A stretch of DNA of 64,000 bases from CAZEQK01 sp964514395 (GTDB lineage: Bacteria > Bacillota > Bacilli > Tepidibacillales > Tepidibacillaceae): contig CAZEQK010000004.1 of NCBI GenBank assembly GCA_964514395.1, forward strand, positions 1 through 64,000, given 5' to 3'. Under the pieces are notes generated by a model. It was not told where the DNA came from. It did not search any database and was given only the letters and a program-made list of their open reading frames with translations. Positions 33,294 to 42,846 of the stretch are shown in pieces (the first letter of the stretch is position 1; the number at the start of each line of letters is the position of its first letter). The position numbers and the translations under genes are program-made.

Positions 33294-34157
33294 CTATTGA
33301 AATTGCTTTTCAAATTTATCAAGAATAGAGGCTTCAAGCTTTAAATCCTGCTTCACAATGGCTAAATCCTTTGGATAGTCATTTGCAAGATCTGAATAAG
33401 TAGGTTTATCCTCTTGATAAATGATTCCGTTTACTAGACCTTCTTTTTCACGTAATAATTGTATAGCCTGTGATCTGTCAGATGCATCGTAATGAGCTAG
33501 GCTAGATACATCAATAAGATTTTCCTTATAAAATTCATAGGTATTTACTTTATTAAAAGTAACACAAGGACTAAATACATTTACTAGAGCAAAGCCTTTA
33601 TGATCAAGTGCAGCTTTAATTATTTCATTTAATTGTTTAATATTACCTGAGAAGCCCTGAGCTAAAAAGGTGACTCCATTCACTAAAGCAGTCTCTAGTG
33701 GATGAACTGGGCTTTCTGGACTACCTAAAGGTGATGATTTTGTAATAAATCCTTGATCAGAAGTAGGACTGGTTTGTCCTTTAGTCAACCCATATATATG
33801 GTTATCCATTACTAAATAGGTCATATCAATATTTCTTCTAACAGCGTGAATAAAGTGGCCAACACCGATTCCATAACCATCACCGTCTCCACCTGATGCA
33901 ATTACTTTAATATCTTTATTACCTAAAGCAACACCTTGTGCAATTGGTAATGAACGACCATGAATCGTATGAAAACCGTAAGCCCTTGTATATTCCGAAA
34001 CTTTACCTGAACAACCAATACCACTAATAACAGCTAAATTATGTGGTTCAATACCAAGATCGATTGCGGCTTTTTGTAAGCTTGACATTACTCCAAAATG
34101 ACCACAGCCTGGGCACCATGTAGGTTGATCTCCTCTAAAATCCTTTAATGTAGCCAT
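33294..34157 (-). CDS. korB: 2-oxoacid:ferredoxin oxidoreductase, beta subunit
   Basis: 287 residues. The N-terminal WCPGCGHFGVMSSLQKA and GIGCSGK supply cysteines for the [4Fe-4S] cluster, with a further cysteine in VFSPCVTFN. Thiamine diphosphate binding is shown by GGDGDGYGIGVGHFIHAVRR followed by VMDNHIYGLTKGQTSPTSDQ. The enzyme oxidatively decarboxylates a 2-oxoacid, probably 2-oxoglutarate or pyruvate, to acyl-CoA and reduces ferredoxin. It starts one base after the alpha-subunit stop, downstream in the same operon. This two-subunit form occurs in Bacillales, including aerobes, so it is not proof of anaerobiosis. Confidence 0.92.
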   Translation of the reverse strand: MATLKDFRGDQPTWCPGCGHFGVMSSLQKAAIDLGIEPHNLAVISGIGCSGKVSEYTRAYGFHTIHGRSLPIAQGVALGNKDIKVIASGGDGDGYGIGVGHFIHAVRRNIDMTYLVMDNHIYGLTKGQTSPTSDQGFITKSSPLGSPESPVHPLETALVNGVTFLAQGFSGNIKQLNEIIKAALDHKGFALVNVFSPCVTFNKVNTYEFYKENLIDVSSLAHYDASDRSQAIQLLREKEGLVNGIIYQEDKPTYSDLANDYPKDLAIVKQDLKLEASILDKFEKQFQ

Positions 34158-34158
34158 A

Positions 34159-35904
34159 TTATTTTACCTCCTTCGCCATAATATCGGCTAATTTATCATT
34201 AACTTCCTTTAATGTGAAAGGATTTCCATCGTATTTAACAATGCCATCTAGATGTTTTCCAGTGTTACATTCCATTTGAACAAGACGCTTTAATTGTCCT
34301 GTATAGTTATTTTCGATAACAACTACCTTCTCAGCTGCAAGGATATAATCCGTTAATGAAGTATCAAAAGGTGCTAATCTTTTAATATGAGCGTGACCAA
34401 CTTTAACACCTGTTTCCTCTAATTGTTGTTTAGTTTCTTGAATAATGCCATATGTAGCACCAAATCCAATTAGTAATACATCTGCATCCTTCGTACCTTC
34501 AAAGCTAAATCCTGTATCTTTAAGGCTATCAAGCTTACCAAGGCGTTTTTTCATCATTTGATTACGAAGGGAAGTAATCTCAGTAATATGTCCACTTTCT
34601 TGGTGTTCATTAGAGCTAGCAGTGTGCATACCGCCTTTTTGCCCTGGAATTGAACGCTCTGAAATACCATCTTCCGTTAATTTATAGCGTAAAAAGAATC
34701 GCTCTTCGTTTTTCTCTACTTCACTATCTGGTAATAATTTACCTCGTTTAATTTCAATTTTCGAGAAATCTAATTTTTTAACTGTTTGTTTAAATAGGGA
34801 TAGATATAGATCAAGTGCAATGATAACAGGACATTGATACATTTCTGCATAATTAAATGCTTGAGCAGACATGTAAAAAGCTTCTTCTACTGTTGAAGGT
34901 GCTAACACAATACGTGATATTTCACCATGTCCAGCATTGATCATTGTATTTAAATCTGATTGTTCATATTTTGTAGGTAAGCCAGTACTTGGGCCTCCAC
35001 GTTGTGAATTCATGATAACAATAGGTGTTTCAGACATTCCAGCAAGACCTATTGCCTCCGTTTTTAAAGATAATCCTGGGCCCGATGTAGAAGTCATCGC
35101 TCTAACTCCTGAAAAAGCTGCTCCGATCGCCATTGTAATACCAGCAATTTCATCCTCTACTTGGACTACTGTTCCGCCAACCTTTGGTAATTCATATTTT
35201 AACCATTGCATAACCTCTGAGGCTGGTGTAATTGGATAAGCTGAAAGGAACCTACATCCGCCTGCTAGTGCACCAAATGCAACCGCTTCATTACCTGCCA
35301 TTAAATTACGTTTGCTATTGTTAGATGGTTTATCAAGTTTTATTGTTTCAATCTTACCATTTCCTACAAGTGATTTTATTCTCGCTATACCTGCATGAAT
35401 TGCTTTTTTGTTTATGTTGACAAGTTCTTCACCTTTTTTTGCAAATTTATCTTCGATAAGTGAATCAAACAAATTCTCGCCTAAATCAAGCAATGCTGCC
35501 GTTGCTCCTAAAGCAACCATATTTCTAATAATTTTAGTACCTAATTCTTCAGCAATTTGAGTAAAAGGTAATATAATTGTGTTTACTCCATTTTCCTTTG
35601 TAATACTCTCTTCTTTACCGTCACGTAGTATAAAACCGTTTTCACTCATGACATCTAAGTTATTATCTACTGTTTCTTGATCTAGTGCTAATAATATATC
35701 AGTATGATCACCATGATAATAGCTTTGTTCTGTTGTCACTCTTATTTGGTAATGAGTATATCCGCCTTTAATTCTAGAAGCGAATAGCTTATTTGAAGTA
35801 ATATAGTAACCATTACGAGCTAAGGCTAAGGCAAATATTTCACCAGTACTATCAATACCTTCACCCTGTTGGCCACCTACTTTCCAAACGATTTCATTTT
35901 TCAC
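34159..35904 (-). CDS. korA: 2-oxoacid:ferredoxin oxidoreductase, fused gamma-alpha subunit
   Basis: About 581 residues. Residues 1-190 form the gamma domain (VGGQQGEGIDSTGEIFALAL, then SRIKGGYTHYQIRVT). The alpha (pyrimidine-binding) domain follows: AGNEAVAFGALAGGCRFLSA, YPITPASEVMQWL and GPGLSLKTEAIGLAGMSETP. A C-terminal transketolase-C-like part includes HIKRLAPFDTSLTDYI. It forms a heterotetramer with the beta subunit. GTG at 35904 sits ten bases after GGAG; a TTG at 35913 is also possible. The fusion is the usual arrangement in Bacillales. Confidence 0.9.
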   Translation of the reverse strand: MKNEIVWKVGGQQGEGIDSTGEIFALALARNGYYITSNKLFASRIKGGYTHYQIRVTTEQSYYHGDHTDILLALDQETVDNNLDVMSENGFILRDGKEESITKENGVNTIILPFTQIAEELGTKIIRNMVALGATAALLDLGENLFDSLIEDKFAKKGEELVNINKKAIHAGIARIKSLVGNGKIETIKLDKPSNNSKRNLMAGNEAVAFGALAGGCRFLSAYPITPASEVMQWLKYELPKVGGTVVQVEDEIAGITMAIGAAFSGVRAMTSTSGPGLSLKTEAIGLAGMSETPIVIMNSQRGGPSTGLPTKYEQSDLNTMINAGHGEISRIVLAPSTVEEAFYMSAQAFNYAEMYQCPVIIALDLYLSLFKQTVKKLDFSKIEIKRGKLLPDSEVEKNEERFFLRYKLTEDGISERSIPGQKGGMHTASSNEHQESGHITEITSLRNQMMKKRLGKLDSLKDTGFSFEGTKDADVLLIGFGATYGIIQETKQQLEETGVKVGHAHIKRLAPFDTSLTDYILAAEKVVVIENNYTGQLKRLVQMECNTGKHLDGIVKYDGNPFTLKEVNDKLADIMAKEVK

Positions 35905-35913
35905 CGAAATCAA

Positions 35914-36399
35914 ACTCCTTCCTGTGTTTCCATAAATAATTTAAAATGAGTGTAGCAAATGCTCTCATTTTTACATTTACTATAATTATAACTGTGAAAA
36001 TAGTAAAAATAAATAACAACCTACACTTTCTACTAGTACAAATCTATAAAAAATATCTAAAACAATGAAAAGATAAAGGAAGAAAATATTTTTTACTTAT
36101 AACCGTGATGCTTTTTATTGTATACACTCTAGCTATCTAAAGTTAAAAAAATTTATAAAAAAATAGTATTGTCATAAATGAAAAAAAAATAATCTGTACT
36201 ATATAATCTGAACTATCTGTACTAATGAATTCCATCATTTATATTCCTAAAAATGAATAAAAATATTTTTTTTGAAAAAGTTTTTATAAAGGTACTACAG
36301 ACTTTAATTTTTGTAAAATTACAGGTACAATATTACAGAAGTTAATAATATATACACTATATATATAATAAAAATTTGATATTACAGAAGGTGAGTATA
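35914..36399. promoter_or_regulatory. Divergent intergenic region with repeated TATTACAGAAG
   Basis: This very AT-rich 480-bp stretch separates the divergent korA-like and MFS genes and holds no gene. TATTACAGAAG occurs at 36331-36341 and again at 36380-36390, the second copy overlapping the MFS ribosome-binding site, and a partial ATTACAG is at 36318-36324. Between them lies a TATATATATAATA stretch that could be the -10 region. The repeats suggest a binding site for a regulator of the exporter; none is encoded next to it. Confidence 0.45.
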
Positions 36400-37566
36400 A
36401 TGAAACAATTACCTATATTATTTATGATTTTATTTTTAGTCATGCTCGGCTTTGGGATTATCATTCCTGTGTTTCCTTATTTCGCAAAAGAAATGGGAGC
36501 CACGGAGGCTGTCTTTGGCTGGTTAATGGCTAGCTATTCCATTATGCAATTTATCTTTGCACCACTTTGGGGTAAGCTGTCTGATAAAATCGGAAGAAAA
36601 CCTGTTTTATTAATTGGAATCAGCGGATATATCATATCCTTTCTATTATTTGCATTTTCTACACAGGTGTGGATGCTATTTGCCGCACGTATATTAGCAG
36701 GGATTTTATCTTCTGCAACACTACCTACTGCCATGGCTGTTGTTGCTGACACAACAAGTGAGGAAGATCGAGGGAAAGGGATGGGTATTCTTGGTGCTGG
36801 TATGGGCTTAGGATTTATTTTTGGCCCTGCTATAGGTGGCATATTGAGTAAATACTCAGTATTTGGATTAGCCGAATTAGCTACTCCTTTTATATTTACA
36901 TCCTTTTTGGCATTAATACCACTTATAATGACTAGCTTCTTTTTAAAGGAATCTTTAAATGAAACATCCCATTCAGCCACTAAAATAAGAAGCTTCACTA
37001 TCAATGAAAGAAATTTAAGAATGGTATATATTGCGGCTTTTATCGTTAGTGTGACACTAGCTGGTCTAGAAGGTACTTTTGCCTATTTTGCGAAGGACGC
37101 AGCTAATTTAAATGCCTATGATTTAGGTTATATATTTGCTTTGATGGGCTTGGCCAGTGCCTTTGTCCAAGGTGGATTAATAGGAAAGATCATTAAGAAA
37201 TATGGAGAAAAGACAACCATTGAAATTGGATTAGTCATATCTGCCCTTGGTTTCTTTTTAATAAGCTTTGCTCATACCTTCTTGACACTTACTATATTTT
37301 TAGCTATATTTGGAATTGGTAATGGCATGATGAGGCCAAGTATTTCTGCGTTGATTTCTAAGAAAACTGCACAAGGACAAGGTACAGCTATAGGAATTAT
37401 GGATTCAATGGGTAGTCTTGGTAGAATAACAGGACCACCGATTGCTGGTTACTTATATCTATATTTAATCCAGTTTCCATTTATCCTTGGCGGCATAGTA
37501 ACGGTTCTATTTGTTGTTGCGTTTCGTTTTAGATATAAGGAACGAATCGTTCCAACTAATAATTAA
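36400..37566 (+). CDS. MFS drug exporter (TetA/NorA-like)
   Basis: 388 residues with 12 membrane helices. The loop 2-3 signature GKLSDKIGRKPVLLIGISGY, motif C GAGMGLGFIFGPAIGG in helix 5 and a first helix LVMLGFGIIIPVFPYFAKEM place it with 12-TM drug:H+ antiporters. The substrate is unknown. The ATG at 36400 follows AGAAGGTGAG; an in-frame codon at 36376 lacks a site. TATTACAGAAG repeats overlap the promoter/ribosome-binding region, so expression is probably inducible. Confidence 0.88.
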   Translation: MKQLPILFMILFLVMLGFGIIIPVFPYFAKEMGATEAVFGWLMASYSIMQFIFAPLWGKLSDKIGRKPVLLIGISGYIISFLLFAFSTQVWMLFAARILAGILSSATLPTAMAVVADTTSEEDRGKGMGILGAGMGLGFIFGPAIGGILSKYSVFGLAELATPFIFTSFLALIPLIMTSFFLKESLNETSHSATKIRSFTINERNLRMVYIAAFIVSVTLAGLEGTFAYFAKDAANLNAYDLGYIFALMGLASAFVQGGLIGKIIKKYGEKTTIEIGLVISALGFFLISFAHTFLTLTIFLAIFGIGNGMMRPSISALISKKTAQGQGTAIGIMDSMGSLGRITGPPIAGYLYLYLIQFPFILGGIVTVLFVVAFRFRYKERIVPTNN

Positions 37567-37592
37567 TTTGAATATAAAAGGGTGGATTTTCA

Positions 37593-38330
37593 GTGAATGG
37601 CTTTTTAAAAATGATAGATAATCACCGAAGCATACGGTCCTTTTCTAATCAAACAATCCTTCAATCGGAATTGGAGAAAATAATCTCTGCAGCTCAGTAC
37701 GCATCAACCTCGAATTTTATTCAAGCCTATAGTGTGATTCAAGTTAGGGATACAGAGAAGCGAAAGTTATTAGCTCAGTATAGTGGAAATCAGGAATATG
37801 TAGAAAAAGCTTCAGAATTTTTAGTTTTTTGTGCTGATCTTTATCGATTACATGAAGCGATTAAGTATAATGGATATGAACCAGACTTTTCCACATTGGA
37901 GAACTTTATACTAACTACTGTAGATACGGCTTTGTTCGCTCAAAATGTGATGATTGGTGCTGAATCGAAAGGAATGGGCGGTGTATTTATTGGTGGGATT
38001 AGAAATAATCCTGAGAAGGTAAGCGAGCTGTTAGAATTACCTGAGCTTGTTATCCCGTTATTTGGGATATGTCTTGGTTATCCAGATAGTAATTTACCTG
38101 ATAAAAAAACTCGATTACCACTTACAGCGATTCTTCATCGTGATGCTTACGATAAAAATAAAATTGATATAATTGAAGCGTATGATAAAAATATTCAAGA
38201 ATATTATATAAAAAGAACCAACGGAAAAATGAAAGATACATGGTCATTAAAGATGGCGCAATTATTTTCCAAACCGCTAAGAGCTCATTTACGGTCATTT
38301 ATTTTGAAAAAAGGATTTAAATTAGATTGA
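37593..38330 (+). CDS. Oxygen-insensitive NADPH nitroreductase (NfsA/FRP family)
   Basis: 245 residues. DNHRSIRSFSNQTILQSELE at the N-terminus, AAQYASTSNFIQAYSVIQVR, then FIGGIRNNPEKVSELLELPE and PLFGICLGYPD are classical NfsA-type motifs for FMN and NADPH. The enzyme reduces nitroaromatics, quinones or flavin in the cytoplasm. GTG at 37593 follows AAAGGGTGG. It lies 26 bp after the exporter, so both probably form one transcript for xenobiotic defence. Confidence 0.88.
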   Translation: MNGFLKMIDNHRSIRSFSNQTILQSELEKIISAAQYASTSNFIQAYSVIQVRDTEKRKLLAQYSGNQEYVEKASEFLVFCADLYRLHEAIKYNGYEPDFSTLENFILTTVDTALFAQNVMIGAESKGMGGVFIGGIRNNPEKVSELLELPELVIPLFGICLGYPDSNLPDKKTRLPLTAILHRDAYDKNKIDIIEAYDKNIQEYYIKRTNGKMKDTWSLKMAQLFSKPLRAHLRSFILKKGFKLD

Positions 38331-38346
38331 AACGGGGAATAGGGAC

Positions 38347-38820
38347 ATGTTTGTTTTATGGTGGTTCATCATTATCCTATTATTTTTATTTAGCTTCATA
38401 GGAGTGATTATGCCAATCATACCTGGGCTACCATTGATATGGATTGGCTTCCTCATATATCACTTTGGGGTAGCACCCTTAACTGGTATTAATTTTTGGT
38501 TGACCATCATTATCCTATCCATCGTCATATTTGTGATTGATTATCTCGCAAGTAGCGCTTGGGTGAAAAGATATGGAGGCTCTAAATCAGGTGCGCTATC
38601 GGCGATAGGGGGGGTTCTTTTGGGACCTTTTATCTTTGGACCGATTGGAATTATAATAGGACCTTTTATTTTTGTTACGGTTACAGAGCTATTACAAGGC
38701 TATCGTTTTAAGAAAGCAGTGCAAATCGGTTTTGCTTCCCTGATTGGCTTTGTTGGAGGTAGTCTTTTAAAGATTATATTGCAATTATTGATGATCGCTA
38801 TATTTTACTTACATATCTAG
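38347..38820 (+). CDS. DUF456-family membrane protein
   Basis: 157 residues with about four hydrophobic segments. FIGVIMPIIPGLPLIWIGFL, YGGSKSGALSAIGGVLLGPF and a glycine-rich second repeat with PIGIIIGPFIFVTVTELLQG fit the DUF456 family of small membrane proteins with glycine-zipper-like repeats. Function unknown. It is 16 bp after the nitroreductase, in the same operon, and followed by a terminator. Confidence 0.8.
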   Translation: MFVLWWFIIILLFLFSFIGVIMPIIPGLPLIWIGFLIYHFGVAPLTGINFWLTIIILSIVIFVIDYLASSAWVKRYGGSKSGALSAIGGVLLGPFIFGPIGIIIGPFIFVTVTELLQGYRFKKAVQIGFASLIGFVGGSLLKIILQLLMIAIFYLHI

Positions 38821-38854
38821 AGAAGCAAAGTAAAAAATAATTTAATTCTATTAT

Positions 38855-38886
38855 GTATGCTTATGAAAAATAGGCATACTTTTTTG
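38855..38886 (+). terminator. Rho-independent terminator
   Basis: GTATGC and GCATAC pair around a 13-base loop and are followed by seven T. It ends the exporter-nitroreductase-DUF456 operon. Confidence 0.8.
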
Positions 38887-39016
38887 TGCTATATATTGAA
38901 TAAACAACATCTTTACAACATATTGTTAAAAAGTAGCAAAAAAATTGGATTAAAATGTAACATTTATCATTATTTAACGTAATAATGATATGTATGAGAA
39001 TGAAGGGAGAGGTTAT

Positions 39017-41335
39017 ATGAAATTATCAAAATTTAATCGAGGGGTGCTACATATATTTATGGTGGCATTACTTATGGTATCATTCTTACCAGTAACTGTT
39101 TTAGGCAATGATAATCTGAATACAGTTACCTCATCATCTACTACTGTAGAGAAGGATGCTAATAGTAATATGATTGATGTAAATATCTCACAGGATGAAG
39201 CAATAGAGATTGCAAAAAAAATGATAACAGAGAAGGATGTTGAAGGACTTATTGGACCTAATGCTTATTCTAGATATGAAAGCTCATCATACGCAAAACG
39301 TACTGTTTGGTCCATTACTTGGAGAGCCAATCCACCAAAAAATATCTACATTAGTTTTTCTATTGATGCCACCAATGGAGAGATTCTTAATTATAGCTAT
39401 AATGACAGTGAACACAAAGATTTTAAGTTTCCACCTAAGGTAAAATATGAAGATGCAGTAGTGATTGCTGAAAACCTGTTAACAAAATTATATGGTGATA
39501 AGGTAAAAAATTTTCAATTAGATAATAATATCAATAGTAAAAAAAGTTTACATAATCCAAATAATTTATATCAACTGAGATTTATTCAATTAGTGAATGG
39601 AGTTCCGTTTAGTTCAAATGCTATAAATATTAACATAGATGGTAATGGTAAAGTGAAAAATCTTTATTACTCTAGATATAATAATGTGATATTTGAGGAG
39701 AATAAGGATACTTTAACCAAAGAACAGATTCAACAGATATTGAATCAAAATATACAAATGAGGCTTGTATACATTATAAACTATCAAGATTTGCGTGAAA
39801 ATAAGGATACCAACATTAAAGTTGCCTATCAACCTTCCTTTTCGTTTTACAATATTGATGCAAAAACAGGAAAATTTATTGATTACCAAGGAAATGAGAT
39901 AGATACACATCTATCTACTGAACCACTCGCAGCTTCAAAACAGGAGGAGCCTGCAAAAAAATTAGAAAAACCACTAACAAAAGAGGAAGTTATCAATAAG
40001 CTGAAGGAATATATTGTCTTGCCCGATGATGTAACAATTAGTTCTATATATAATGATAATAGTTTTGGGAAAAATATATGGCGTGCAATGTTTCAATATA
40101 GTTATAGAAATGGTTCTACAGGGTGGACAGGGTTTTCTGTTGATGCAGATACTGGGGAGGTTTTGAATTTCGATATATCCCCATATTTGAGATCAAAAAT
40201 AAATAATGAAGAGGCTAATGTTGACCTTGACAAGACATATCCTATCTCAAGTAATCAAGCCAAGGAGACAGCTTTAAATTTTGTAAAAACAAATTTTAAA
40301 GATAAACTTCATCAGCTTTATGAAACGTTTCAATATAGCTCAAAACCAGATGCATATAATCCTTTTTATCATTTTAGCTTTGAGAGAAGGATTAATGGTG
40401 TGGTAGTACCATATAATAGTGCATCTGTGACTGTATCTGCTGAAACAGGTGAAATAGTTGGTTTTTCGTTAAACTGGATAGATGAATTATCACTTCCTAA
40501 AGTGGATCATGTGATAAATCAAGAAGCTGCAAAAGATATTTTTCTAAATAATACCGATTTAACCTTAAGTTATATGATTGTTAATATGCAAAAATATTAC
40601 TATATGAATAGGAATTCTCAAGATAATACAGAACCATTAAAAGCAAAATTAGTATACCAAATGATAAGAAATCTAAATCAAGTACAATCCTCCTATATCG
40701 ATGCTTTTACTGGAAAGCTGGTCAACAGTGTTACAGGGGAAGAGATAAAGGAAGAGAAGAAAACCAATAAATATACAGATATTAAAGGACATTGGGCGGA
40801 AAAAGAGATGACTTACTTATTAGAAATAGGTGCGATGCAGGCTCAAGATGGAAAGGTATTGCCTAATAAAAAGTTATCTCGAGGGGAATTTGTTAATCTC
40901 TTTATGAAGGTAGTGGATTCAAACAGATATCCCTATTATAATGATGATGATACACAAACCTTTAAAGATGTAGCGAAGGATAATGAATTCTATAAGGCGG
41001 TAGAATGGGCAGTTCAAAGAGATATCATCGATAAATCTGAGGAGTTCCGACCAGATCAGCTTATCACCCGTCAAGAAGTTGCAAAAATGATTATACGTGC
41101 ATTAGGCTATCAAAAAATTGCATCCTTGCCTAACCTATATAATCTTCCATTTATAGATAAAGATGAAATAGATTATCCAGGAGAAGTAGCATTGGTTAAT
41201 GCTATGGGAATTATGGTTGGTGATGGGAAAAAGTTTTCTCCAAATAGAATAATGACAACGGCCCAAGCAGCTGTCACCTTATACAGATTTCTAGAAAAAC
41301 GATATAATTTTGCACCGGCAAATATGACAAATTAA
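39017..41335 (+). CDS. S-layer-anchored protein with YcdB/YcdC-type PepSY repeats
   Basis: 772 residues. A signal peptide (about 1-30) is followed by several PepSY/YcdB-like units. Each has a helix such as ISQDEAIEIAKKMITE or YEDAVVIAENLLTKLYGDK and a strand pair ending FSIDATNGEILNYSY, FSVDADTGEVLNFDI or VTVSAETGEIVGFSL. Three C-terminal SLH motifs (from about residue 585) anchor it to secondary cell-wall polymer: YTDIKGHWAEKEMTYLLEIG, FKDVAKDNEFYKAVEWAVQR and PGEVALVNAMGIMVGDG. PepSY domains are thought to inhibit or regulate peptidases. AGGGAGAGG precedes the ATG at 39017. Confidence 0.87.
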   Translation: MKLSKFNRGVLHIFMVALLMVSFLPVTVLGNDNLNTVTSSSTTVEKDANSNMIDVNISQDEAIEIAKKMITEKDVEGLIGPNAYSRYESSSYAKRTVWSITWRANPPKNIYISFSIDATNGEILNYSYNDSEHKDFKFPPKVKYEDAVVIAENLLTKLYGDKVKNFQLDNNINSKKSLHNPNNLYQLRFIQLVNGVPFSSNAININIDGNGKVKNLYYSRYNNVIFEENKDTLTKEQIQQILNQNIQMRLVYIINYQDLRENKDTNIKVAYQPSFSFYNIDAKTGKFIDYQGNEIDTHLSTEPLAASKQEEPAKKLEKPLTKEEVINKLKEYIVLPDDVTISSIYNDNSFGKNIWRAMFQYSYRNGSTGWTGFSVDADTGEVLNFDISPYLRSKINNEEANVDLDKTYPISSNQAKETALNFVKTNFKDKLHQLYETFQYSSKPDAYNPFYHFSFERRINGVVVPYNSASVTVSAETGEIVGFSLNWIDELSLPKVDHVINQEAAKDIFLNNTDLTLSYMIVNMQKYYYMNRNSQDNTEPLKAKLVYQMIRNLNQVQSSYIDAFTGKLVNSVTGEEIKEEKKTNKYTDIKGHWAEKEMTYLLEIGAMQAQDGKVLPNKKLSRGEFVNLFMKVVDSNRYPYYNDDDTQTFKDVAKDNEFYKAVEWAVQRDIIDKSEEFRPDQLITRQEVAKMIIRALGYQKIASLPNLYNLPFIDKDEIDYPGEVALVNAMGIMVGDGKKFSPNRIMTTAQAAVTLYRFLEKRYNFAPANMTN

Positions 41336-41360
41336 ATTTACCTTTACCACTAAGTAATCT

Positions 41361-41401
41361 AAAAAGGAAAGGTCAGTTTTGTTCTGACCTTTCCTTTTTA
41401 T
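41361..41401. terminator. Bidirectional Rho-independent terminator
   Basis: AAAAAGGAAAGGTCAG and CTGACCTTTCCTTTTT form a 16-bp stem with a short loop. A-rich and T-rich flanks allow termination in both directions, between the S-layer gene and the small convergent gene. Confidence 0.92.
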
Positions 41402-41407
41402 TTGATC

Positions 41408-41548
41408 TCAGTCTTTAATCAGTTGTTCCATCTCGGAAACATAAGCCTCTTCATCATCACTTGTTGCTGTATGCCATTCCTGCTGTTCTTTTGTAATCTT
41501 CGATGGTTTACTAGGGCCAATATTTTTTTTCTCTCTTTTTTGCATCAT
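41408..41548 (-). CDS. Small hydrophilic protein, 46 residues
   Basis: An open frame with a GGGGGAT ribosome-binding site seven bases before the ATG pair. It begins MMQKREKKNIGPSKPSKITK and ends with an acidic part, SDDEEAYVSEMEQLIKD. A basic first half and acidic second half without cysteines or hydrophobic segments resemble short Bacillales proteins of unknown function. It ends seven bases before a bidirectional terminator, which supports it being real. Confidence 0.6.
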   Translation of the reverse strand: MMQKREKKNIGPSKPSKITKEQQEWHTATSDDEEAYVSEMEQLIKD

Positions 41549-41720
41549 TATCCCCCTTAGTCATAATTTTTTTATTGAATTAACTTTCTAATAGACAGCT
41601 ATATTTTTACCCATAAACAAAAAAAAAATCCCTAAAATAGGAAAGGGCTGAATGGCTGAATATAAATAGTAATCAGCCCTAAGAAAGATATTAGGGGACT
41701 TCATTCAAAGGAAGAAGTGA

Positions 41721-42185
41721 TTACTTGATTTCTGTATGAACCCAGTTGAATAATGTGGCATGCTCCATTTCATCATGCTGAATATCATACAAAAGATCAC
41801 GAATAGATGGACAATTTGTAGCTAGATACATTTTTTTATAAAATTCATAGGCTTCTACTTCGCCAAGAAAAGCCTTCTTTAATCCATCATAAAAATGATG
41901 AAACGTTATTTCCTTTACCTCTACCTTTGGCTTATGTCCTGTTAATCTAATATACAGGTCTGTTAAAGCTTTATTGTGCTCCTTTTCATCCTCTAACGCA
42001 GTTTTTATACTATACTTTGCAGTATCAGTGGGCGCTTTTTCGTATAATTCACTATAAAATTGAATGGCAGATCTTTCATCTGCAATTGCATATTTCAAAT
42101 CCTCAATAAATTTTGGGTAGTTATAAAATCTTACCATTCTCCAATCTATTTGGGGATTGTATTCATAGCTATCATGCATCATCAT
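41721..42185 (-). CDS. Ferritin-like (rubrerythrin-type) diiron protein
   Basis: 154 residues forming a four-helix bundle. The diiron ligands are visible as two halves: IADERSAIQFYSELY with LEDEKEHNKALTDLY, then LGEVEAYEFYKKMY with IQHDEMEHATLFNWV. Each half supplies a Glu in its first helix and an ExxH-type motif in its second. There is no rubredoxin domain. Members store iron, handle peroxide, or occur in spore coats (CotJC-like); its exact role is unknown. GAGGAGGTATA precedes the ATG. Confidence 0.82.
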   Translation of the reverse strand: MMMHDSYEYNPQIDWRMVRFYNYPKFIEDLKYAIADERSAIQFYSELYEKAPTDTAKYSIKTALEDEKEHNKALTDLYIRLTGHKPKVEVKEITFHHFYDGLKKAFLGEVEAYEFYKKMYLATNCPSIRDLLYDIQHDEMEHATLFNWVHTEIK

Positions 42186-42365
42186 TATACCTCCTCGGCA
42201 TTTGTTCCATATAGTTTATGGCCCAATTAAAAAAATGTTATAAAAATGGGCTTATCCTAATAACATAAGCTTTCCGTATACCCATTAAATTACTAAATAC
42301 AAATCGTTTTTTTTTCGTTAAAATTGAATATGTAGAAAATTCGTATATATTGGAAGGTGCTTAAC

Positions 42366-42749
42366 TTGATAAAAAATTGCGATAATTGTGGTTCAGAAAT
42401 GGAAATCACACTACGAACTGTTTATTTTCAAAAGGTAATAGAGATAAAAAACGTCCCGGTTATTAGCTGCCAAGGCTGTGGAAAAAATAAATTAATGACA
42501 CAAGTTATCGATAAGATGAAAGAATTAATGTGGACTATGAACAATCGTGTAAAAAAAGAAAAAATTGTTTATTTTGATAGAATATCGGAATTTGCTCAAC
42601 TCATCGTATTTGTTTATAAAGAACAAAAATATTATCAGGAGGATTTTTTTCATATGGCACTTCAAGAGCTATTGGAATCCTACACTTTAATAGAAAAAGA
42701 TTACTGGTATGAAAAAGTTCATAAGAAACTTGTACAGTTAGTACACTAA
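42366..42749 (+). CDS. YgiT-type zinc-finger protein
   Basis: 127 residues. NCDNCGSEMEITLRTVYF, later VPVISCQGCGKNKLM, gives two CxxC pairs of a YgiT-like zinc finger, as in antitoxin-type and YokU-like proteins. The helical remainder (LMTQVIDKMKELMWTMNNRV and further) has no known domain and no adjacent toxin gene. TTG at 42366 is favoured because GGAAGGTG lies seven bases upstream, though GTG at 42357 is possible. Confidence 0.65.
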   Translation: MIKNCDNCGSEMEITLRTVYFQKVIEIKNVPVISCQGCGKNKLMTQVIDKMKELMWTMNNRVKKEKIVYFDRISEFAQLIVFVYKEQKYYQEDFFHMALQELLESYTLIEKDYWYEKVHKKLVQLVH

Positions 42750-42846
42750 GAATCGTATTACATTTTTGTAGAGAATTTGTGAAGTAGTGGACTATCTTTA
42801 ATTAGTAGAATATTATATGAGTATAATAAGCTGGGGAGGTTATTAG

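Noticed and set aside
34937..35239. Plus-strand frame of 100 codons inside korA
   Set aside because: It is the complement of a well-conserved gene and has no family signature.
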